Source of the DNA: Cololabis saira
Taxonomy: Eukaryota; Chordata; Actinopteri; Beloniformes; Belonidae
Length of the DNA stretch: 64,000 nt
Assembly: GCF_033807715.1 (NCBI RefSeq)
Contig: NC_084587.1
Location: 10,262,863 to 10,326,862, forward strand
Direction of reading: 5' to 3'
Shown in pieces: positions 57,660 to 64,000 of this stretch. A program made the position numbers and the translations under genes. The notes below the pieces were generated by a model. That model was not told the DNA's origin and made no database searches. It was given only the letters and a program-made list of their open reading frames with translations. Every line of letters starts with the position of its first letter. The stretch's first letter is position 1.

Positions 57660-58611
57660 GAGTAAAGACGACCGTGACGCTCTTCTGAGTCGGGAGGTCT
57701 CACCGTCACCTCCAGTCGTGAGTATTTGACCTCTTTTTTTATCAGATTTTAAGATTTATTATACTTTTACATCTGCAGCATGAGTTTGAGAAGCTGAAGC
57801 TGTTATTTTGAGCAGAGTCACAAACTACGAGGGGTCACTGATACGCGTAGGAGCTGCATCAGGATCATAACCTTTAACTGACATCAAAATCCCACAAAAC
57901 GTTACCAAACCAGTGAATCATCAGCTGATTATTGTCCAGTAGGGATGCAAAGATGCAGCTATAAATCTTTCTCTTCCCGTCTTGTTTATTTTACTCTCGG
58001 ACTTGGACTTTAGAATAAAAAGAAAAGAAAACTTGGGAGGCTCTCAGTGAAAGTGTGTCATCGCGGGGCCCGAGATGTGACGTCATGGATATAACCCTTT
58101 TCTACATTGTTTTTATCTCCTCACCCGTTAAAATGTTGGTTTATACGTTTATCTTTGCAACAGAAAGTGAGGACGGTGCTGCACCTTTAACACTCTCGTG
58201 GCACGGAGAAGTCAGACTTGAACCTCTTGATCCGTAAACTGAAAGATGAAATGGGATTCCTGGATCCAGCTCGTTGGGTTTTCACCAGGATCATCACAGT
58301 TACTGATACGAACGAGGAAACCGCCAAACAGGAAGTGATATCGTATCCCAGAAACGGTTTCATTTGGTACCCGGGCTTGGAGCCATTTGTTGAAAAAACT
58401 ATTTACGTCATCGTGTTTCTTTAGTTCAACGTGCTTGTATTTTGCTTTTTGGCTTCATTTTTGTTATATAAACATGAATCCAAAAAGAAAACTCATGTGG
58501 GAAACACTAAGTACCGCTCTGGTTCAACAGCTGATAGATCTTCTGCAGCAATAATCTTCCGTACTTTCTCAGTCTCTCACATCAGTTCATATGCAGAAGG
58601 TCAGTTCATAT

Positions 58612-59690
58612 CTGTTTTGGGGTATTCGCACATTTGTGCATGTTGGACTCCAGCAGGGTTGCCCTTTGTGACCGGTCTTGTTCATAATTTTTATGGACAG
58701 GATTTCTAGGCATAGCCAGGGGAACCTCAGGATTTCATCTCTGCTTTTTGCAGATGATGTTGTCGTGTTGGCTTTATCGGGCCGGGACCGTCAGCATGTG
58801 CTGGGGCGGTTTGAGGCCGAGTGCGACGCGGCAGGGATGAGAATCAGCACCTCCAAGACCGAGGCCATGGTTCTCGACCGGAAAAGGGTGGCGTGCCTTC
58901 TCCGGGTGGGTGGAGAAGTCCTGCCTCAGGTGGAGGAGTTCAAGTATCTCGGGATCTTGTTCACGAGTGAGGGAAAGATGGAGCGTGAGATTGACAGACG
59001 GATCGGTGCAGCGTCCGCAGTGAAGAAGGAGCTGAGTCGAAAGGCAAAGCTCTCGATTTACCGGTCAATCTACGCACCTACCCTCACCTATGGTCATGAA
59101 CTTTGGGTAGTGACCGAAAGGACAAGATCGCGGATACAAGCGGCCGAGATGAGTTTCCTCCGCAGGGCGGCTGGACGCTCCCTTAGAGATAGGGTGAGGA
59201 GTTCGGTCACCCGGGAGGAGCTCGGAGTCGAGCTGCTGCTCCTTCACATTGAGAGGAGTCAGCTGAGGTGGCTTGGGCATCTGTACCGGATCCTCCTGGA
59301 CGCCTCCCTAGGGAGGTGTTCCAGGCATGTCCCTCCTCCCTAGGGAGGTGTTCCAGGCATGTCCCTCCTCCCTAGGGAGGTGTTCCAGGCATGTCCCTCC
59401 TCCCTAGGGAGGTGTTCCAGGCATGTCCCACCGGGAGGAGACCCCGGGGAAGACCCAGGACACGCTGGAGAGACGATGTCTCTCGGCTGGCCTGGGAACG
59501 TCTCGGACTCCCCTCGGAAGAGCTGGAGGAAGAGCTGGAGGAAGTGTCTGGGGTGAAGGAAGTCTGGGCATCTCTGCTGAGGCTGCTGCCCCCACGACCC
59601 GGTTCTGGAAAAGCGGCGGAAAATGGATGGATGGATGGATGGATGGATGGATGGATGGATGGATGGATGGATGGATGGATGGATGGAATT
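58612..59690 (+). mobile_element. Rex3-like (RTE clade) LINE, 5'-truncated
   Basis: RT motif SLLFADDVVVLA with the catalytic ADD core, MRISTSKTEAMV, EEFKYLGILF, KAKLSIYRSIYAPTLTYGHELWV, and a C-terminal IERSQLRWLGHL. A very short 3' UTR leads directly into (GGAT)n, as in teleost Rex3. The frame is intact from about 58678 to 59300; then a 32-bp repeat array (GGGAGGTGTTCCAGGCATGT...) of about four units shifts it. 5' part missing. Confidence 0.85.
59626..59687. repeat. (GGAT)n tail of the LINE
   Basis: About 15 GGAT/ATGG units at the 3' end of the Rex3-like element. Confidence 0.95.
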
Positions 59691-59789
59691 CACACATTTA
59701 CAGGTCTGCACTTGGACTTCTCAACAAGTAGATCCTTTTATTTTTCCGATGAAAATTAGCTAGCTAGATTAGATTGTTTTCTCGCTGTA

Positions 59790-60090
59790 TGACCCAGTTT
59801 CAATCAAGCTTTAGCTGTTGGACGGACGGCCTCACATCTTCATCCACACACCGGATTTTATGGTTGATTTTTATGACTGTGATGCCCAGATTCTTTGGCT
59901 TCTAAACAGCCCCAGATCATGACCCCTCCACCACCGTGCTGGACAGTGGACGGGAGGCGTTTGCTCTGAAATGCTGTTGGGTTGAGGCAATGGTGCACTT
60001 TGGTTTCATCTGTCCGTGGACAGTTGTTACAGAAGTCTTGTGGTTTGTTGAGACGGAGTTTTGAAAACCAAATTTTTGTGTTTTAATTAG
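59790..60090 (-). pseudogene. Degenerate Tc1-like transposase fragment
   Basis: On the minus strand, TVQHGGGVMIWGCLEAKESGHH and a weaker upstream piece (QDFCNNC, TKVHHC) match the DDE region of Tc1 transposases. Stops and frameshifts. Confidence 0.65.
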
Positions 60091-60770
60091 TGTATTTCTC
60101 TGCAAATTATACATTGTTGGACTGGGGTAAAACTGCTGGATCCTCTATTCTCGGGGGAACTGGGAACTGTCCTCTTACAAACGATCTTTATACCTGCAAA
60201 ACAGTTTTTAAAAACTTGTTTTGTAACCCTTTCCACATTAATGTGTAGTAACAATCGCTTCTGTGAGAACATTGCTTATGTCTTACCCTGCTGGCATTCT
60301 GTGTAAACAAACCTTAATAGTTCAGACGAGCAAAATACCAAAAAGTCTGCTTTTAAGCCTTGTGCTGTCTTCAGGTCAAGGAAGGAGGAAGGGAAGAAGT
60401 GAGGAAAGAAGGAAGGAAGGAAGAAAGAAAAGAAGAAAATAAGTAAGGGAGAAAAGAAGGAAGGAAGGAAGGAAGGAAGGAAGGAAGGAAGGAAGGAAGG
60501 AAGGAAGGAAGGAAGGAAGGAAGGAAGGAAGGAAGGAAGGAAGGAAGGAAGGAAGGGAGAACGAAGGGAGAAAACAAGGAAAGAAGGGAGAAAAGAGGAA
60601 GGGAAGAAGGAGGGAGAGAGCAGGAGGAAAGAAGGAAGGAAGGAAGGAAGGAAGGAAGGAAGGAAGGAAGGAAGGAAGGAAGGAAGGAAGGAAGGAAGGA
60701 AGGAAGGAAGGAAGGAAGGAAGGAAGGAAGGAAGGAAGGAAGGAAGGAAGGAAGGAAGGAAGCAAGGAAC

Positions 60771-60962
60771 AACGAGAAGAACGAGGTGATGAGCAGCCAG
60801 CTGGACGTGGACAACATGGCCGGGGTGTTCTACATGCTCGGCGCCGCCATGGTGCTGTCGCTGCTCACCTTCATCTGCGAGCACTGGTTCTACTGGCAGC
60901 TGCGCTTCTGCTTCATGGGCGTGTGCTCGGGGACGCCGGGGGCCACGTTCACCATCAGCAGA
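60771..60962 (+). pseudogene. grin2: Orphan NMDA receptor GluN2 exon (M4 region)
   Basis: 64 codons starting [20 protein letters not shown], with the M4 helix [20 protein letters not shown], then [16 protein letters not shown] and TFTISR, ending in phase 0 before GTGAGT. GluN2A/B subunits have [20 protein letters not shown] and end this exon with SISR at the same point. The match is near GluN2B (GVCSG) with GluN2A-like RFCF. The frame is intact and third positions are strongly G/C, unlike the AT-rich neighbourhood. The 5' part of the exon (usually LTGxCH before NEK) is replaced by GGAA repeat and there is no pyrimidine tract or acceptor. No other GRIN2 exon is found in the window. Confidence 0.85.
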
Positions 60963-60974
60963 GTGAGTGTCTGA

Positions 60975-61250
60975 TAGGAATGGGTGATATTTTACCGTTC
61001 ACGATAAACCGTCAAAAGTAAGAATTTGTCATCTCACGGTAAAAATGATGAATTCCCATTGATGACGTTTTTGTGGGGGAAGGAAGGAAGGAAGGAAGGA
61101 AGGAAGGAAGGAAGGAAGGAAGGAAGGAAGGAAGGAAGGAAGGAAGGAAGGAAGGAAGGAAGGAAGGAAGGAAGGAAGGAAGGAAGGAAGGAAGGGAGAA
61201 AAGAGAAAGGTAAGAAGGAAGGAGAGAGTAGGAGGAAAGACGGCAGGAGA
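60975..61250 (+). mobile_element. hAT transposon, copy 4, right end missing
   Basis: Starts TAGGAATGGGTGATATTTTA and follows copies 1-2 through the GGAA array, but the right terminus is absent. Confidence 0.8.
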
Positions 61251-61357
61251 ATTAAGTAATTTTGACCCAAAGACAGTACAAGGGTTAAAGAGGTCAGCAC
61301 ATCATGATACATTCATGAAGGGCTGATGAGCAGAAGCACGAGGCTTGAATTCACCTG

Positions 61358-62628
61358 GGGCCTGTACTACGAAGCGGGATTTGGGGTTAGCGAGGTAACT
61401 TCAGGTTTAACCCTGGATTTTCAGGACTACGACGGTGGTTCACTTCTCACCGGGGTACATCGCCATGGTAACTTATGCTGAACCGCTAACCTGCTCCGGA
61501 GCAGGTTATGTTCGAGATACAGATCGCCGGTATAAAAGCACCGCCCACTGATCAATCAGCTCTCTTGGAAAATGGCATGCCCTTTCGAAGAGAATCCAGT
61601 GGAGCTCGGTGCGCGGATCTTGAGAGGATCCCTCCGAAGAGAACGCGTATTCAGGGACCGCCAAAACCCCTTTGCTTTCCCTGATGAGTAGCCTACCTGT
61701 ATGAACGATCCAGAAAAAAAGAAAAAAGAGGTGGAGGAGAAAATAAAAAATAAATCAATCAATGAATAAATAAAACAAATCATCACCCAAAATCCGATGT
61801 ACAGTCAATCCAAAACTAATACCAATTAAATAAATAAATCAAGAAGAAATCAAAAAGAAGATGCATTTGTAAGGGGATAGCAAAAAAGGGATTTCCAAAT
61901 TCGTCCCTCGAACATTCTGAGAAGTCACTTTAAAATACTAAATACCCCCCTCCTGAAAAAATAAAAAATTAAATAAAATAAATAAATAAACCCAATTCTT
62001 TGGTACAGCATCAGCACAAGTTATCGGTCAACAACAATAGTTATAGAACCAATATATACAGGACTGTCTCAGAAAATTAGAATATTGTGATTTTCTGTAA
62101 TGCAAACACAAAAACAAAAAAATGTCATACATTCTGGATTCATTACAAATCAACTGAAATATTGCAAGCCTTTTATTATTTTAATATTGCTGATCATGGT
62201 TTACAGTTTAAGATTAAGATTCCCAGAATATTCAAATATATGTTTATATCCCTATGAATTTACGCATTTATACAGTCAGCGATCTTTTGCCAGCTGTCTT
62301 TCCTGCATTTTGCAGCTGCAACTGTGTTGCTTTTTGCCTGTATTATATGCCTATACTCATCATATTTCCGTAAGATTATTTTCTTCGCTACTGAAATAAG
62401 CGGCTCTGACAGCGGCCTTCTCCATGCTTGCGATTGGTCATTGGCTGAAAACACCGCCCCTTTTATGTGCACGCGCTCATATCCAGATTGGAGAAACCTG
62501 GGTTGATATACCGAGTTGATAACCACCGTCGTGTGACCGCTTAGCGTGATTGCAATTGTCCGGGTTAGTGAATCTGGATAAGGAAAAGATATCCTGGGTA
62601 TGTTGAACTTGCTTCGTAGTACAGGCCC
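61358..62628 (+). mobile_element. PIF/Harbinger transposon, internally deleted
   Basis: Inverted ends GGGCCTGTACTACGAAGC and GCTTCGTAGTACAGGCCC with CTG direct repeats (3-bp target duplication of CWG type). Left interior encodes MACPFEENPVELGARILRGS then RRERVFRDRQNPFAF (61572-61688), the N-terminus of a Harbinger transposase, before a stop. Right interior on the minus strand (about 62500-62262) reads SVAKKIILRKYDEYRHIIQA then NTVAAAKCRKDSWQKIAD, the Myb/SANT-like partner protein. A half palindromic MITE (62059-62236) is nested in the middle. Confidence 0.88.
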
Positions 62629-62631
62629 CTG

Positions 62632-62916
62632 GTTGAAGGGTTGAAGCAGCGATGGCAGCGCTGGCTCCGCCCCCAGCCCTCCTGGGCCGCTGTGACGTCT
62701 CCCTGCCTCAACATACCTGATTCAATTCTTTAATCTGCCAACACCTTGGAGTGGAGAAATGAACACTTGTCAAGTAAAGACGTGAATTATTACATGGATT
62801 TGAACGTTTCAAAATCCCTCCGGCCTCTGACGGCGGCGCTGCCAAACCGGAAGTCAGGTGACCCGGTATCCTAGCAACGGCCCTCGAGTCGACGTTTGAT
62901 GTGGCGGATGGACTAT
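62632..62916. other. Nothing recognised
   Basis: GC-richer stretch around 62640-62900 with no identifiable exon. Confidence 0.3.
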
Positions 62917-62930
62917 TTGTATTATTATTA

Positions 62931-62971
<41 letters not shown>

Positions 62972-63004
62972 GACCATATATGATATTACTATTTATATAA
63001 TATC

Positions 63005-63071
<67 letters not shown>

Positions 63072-63083
63072 CATCATCATCAT
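62917..63083. repeat. (ATT)n / (AAT)n microsatellite, inverted
   Basis: ATT run, short spacer, AAT run, ATT run, then ATC repeats. The opposed runs could form a hairpin. Confidence 0.95.
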
Positions 63084-63609
63084 CATCATTATTATAATTA
63101 TTCCTATTGACTGTTGACCTCCCGCTTCGTGATGGAAATAAGATCTGAGGATTGTAGCTGGAATATAAACAGTGAAAGTTTACCGTGTGAAGAGTTGCTG
63201 TACACACACATCAGTGCAGATTATCTAGTTTTTTATTCTGCATGAGAGGCTGTTTTATTAATCTATAAATCTATATATAAATATTAATAACAATCTGTAT
63301 TAATCTGACTGATGACGTTCACATTTATGCACAATCCTTAAAGCATGATTAAAACCATGTGTGCAGCACAATGAAGGAACAGTTTCCACTGACGTGGTCT
63401 CCTGAAACACAAGATTTAAATACAAAACAAAAGTTTTAAACTTGAGTAAAAACTGTTATTTTACTGGCTTGAACACAACATATGAGACGTCATAAATTCC
63501 CTTCCTTTTATTTGTGTTTTAAGGCCTTTCCCCCCTCTTGTATTCATATGAGCACATAAAGGATTGTTTTTCTCTCTTTCTTTTAAAAAGCAGGGTCCGT
63601 GTCCTCATC

Positions 63610-64000
63610 ATGGCCCTTTTATCTCTGTTGATGGTCCTGATGGGCGTTGCCATGGCAGCTGGGGCCCATGCAGCCAGCGAGGAGAATGAACTGGATTATG
63701 GGTACTGGAACTACAGAGAGGGAGGTATAAATCCACTCCTCTGTTTGATGTTGACAGTTTGGGGTCCGTAAATCACTGCGAGCTGAAGGGGAAACGCAGC
63801 GCGATGCACAGATGTGTGCAGCTGTTTGGGGGTTTGGGGGTCGAAGGCCTGACGGTGTCGTGCTCTGGTTTCAGCCGACAACGTGAACGTGGCCTCGGTG
63901 CGCAGCGTGACCCGAGTGTTAGACGCCTGGGGAAAGCGGATCTTCAGCCAGATCAAGACGCTGCTGCACTCCCAGCCCAGCACGCTGCTGCCCGACTACT
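63610..64000 (+). CDS. Secreted-type protein of unknown identity, 5' part
   Basis: Two coding exons are visible: 63610-63724 and 63875 to beyond the window. The first encodes a clean signal peptide (MALLSLLMVLMGVAMAAGAH, then AASEENELDYGYWNYREG). It ends in phase 1 at a weak donor GTATAA; the acceptor TTTCAG precedes the second exon, giving ADNVNVASVRSVTRVLDAWG then KRIFSQIKTLLHSQPSTLLPDY and continuing. The acceptor AAAAAGCAG 15 bp before the ATG implies an upstream non-coding exon. The high G+C of the second exon and the phase agreement argue for a real gene. I do not recognise the family. A secreted or single-pass protein with a helical N-terminal region is an inference. Confidence 0.7.

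Larger units (their letters stand above)
60357..61284. mobile_element. TTAA-flanked element with GGAA arrays, enclosing a GRIN2 exon
   Basis: Inverted ends CCTTGTGCTGTCTTCAGGTC (60358-60377) and GACCCAAAGACAGTACAAGG (61264-61283), each next to TTAA. Inside: GGAA array with purine cassettes 60380-60770, exon 60771-60962, then the left end of a hAT element (60975) with a second GGAA array 61078-61196. The TTAA flanks suggest a piggyBac-like element. Confidence 0.7.

Noticed and set aside
58055..58424. Frames suggesting a small gene (MSSRGPRCDV..., RKLKDEMGFLDPARWVF...)
   Set aside because: Short, overlapping, no signal or family match and no splice partners; cannot be supported.
59626..59687. 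Short regular repeats as a CRISPR-like array
   Set aside because: Uninterrupted tetranucleotide LINE tail without spacers; eukaryotic context.

Overview
The window reads as nuclear DNA of a teleost fish. It is AT-rich and split by long introns, with a very high load of teleost-type DNA transposons (hAT, Tc1, Harbinger and piggyBac-like elements), LINE fragments, tRNA-derived SINEs and long GGAA, CA, AT and AAT microsatellites. Three vertebrate genes could be assembled completely, exon by exon with consistent splice phases. A fourth runs off the right edge.

Layout: an emp2-like tetraspan gene (PMP22/EMP family, + strand, 4 coding exons, 163 aa) occupies 1756-14660. An f8a gene (HAP40, huntingtin-associated 40-kDa protein, - strand, 12 coding exons, 317 aa) occupies 43219 down to 32585. 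An nfam1-like ITAM immunoreceptor (- strand, 6 coding exons, 260 aa) occupies 51902 down to 44702. A secreted-type protein of unknown identity starts at 63610 on the + strand and is cut by the window end.

Between emp2-like and f8a lies an old direct duplication. Unit A (about 14.47-24.52 kb) starts with the live emp2-like last exon and ends with decayed copies of the last f8a exons. Unit B (about 28.42-35.72 kb) starts with a decayed copy of the emp2-like last exon and ends with the live f8a last exons. This is what a tandem duplication across two convergent gene tails would leave. The units later received different transposons, and a short CCTT seed in A corresponds to an 800-bp tract in B.

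The right third (52-63 kb) is mostly mobile DNA. Two elements there appear to carry host sequence between their inverted repeats. One (53280-54399) holds an ITS2/28S rDNA piece on the minus strand. The other (60357-61284, TTAA-flanked) holds a GC-rich exon encoding the M4 region of an NMDA-receptor GluN2 subunit with an intact splice donor. These two possible captures are the most unusual features of the window. The protein-coding genes are not functionally linked in any way the sequence shows; they are ordinary chromosomal neighbours.
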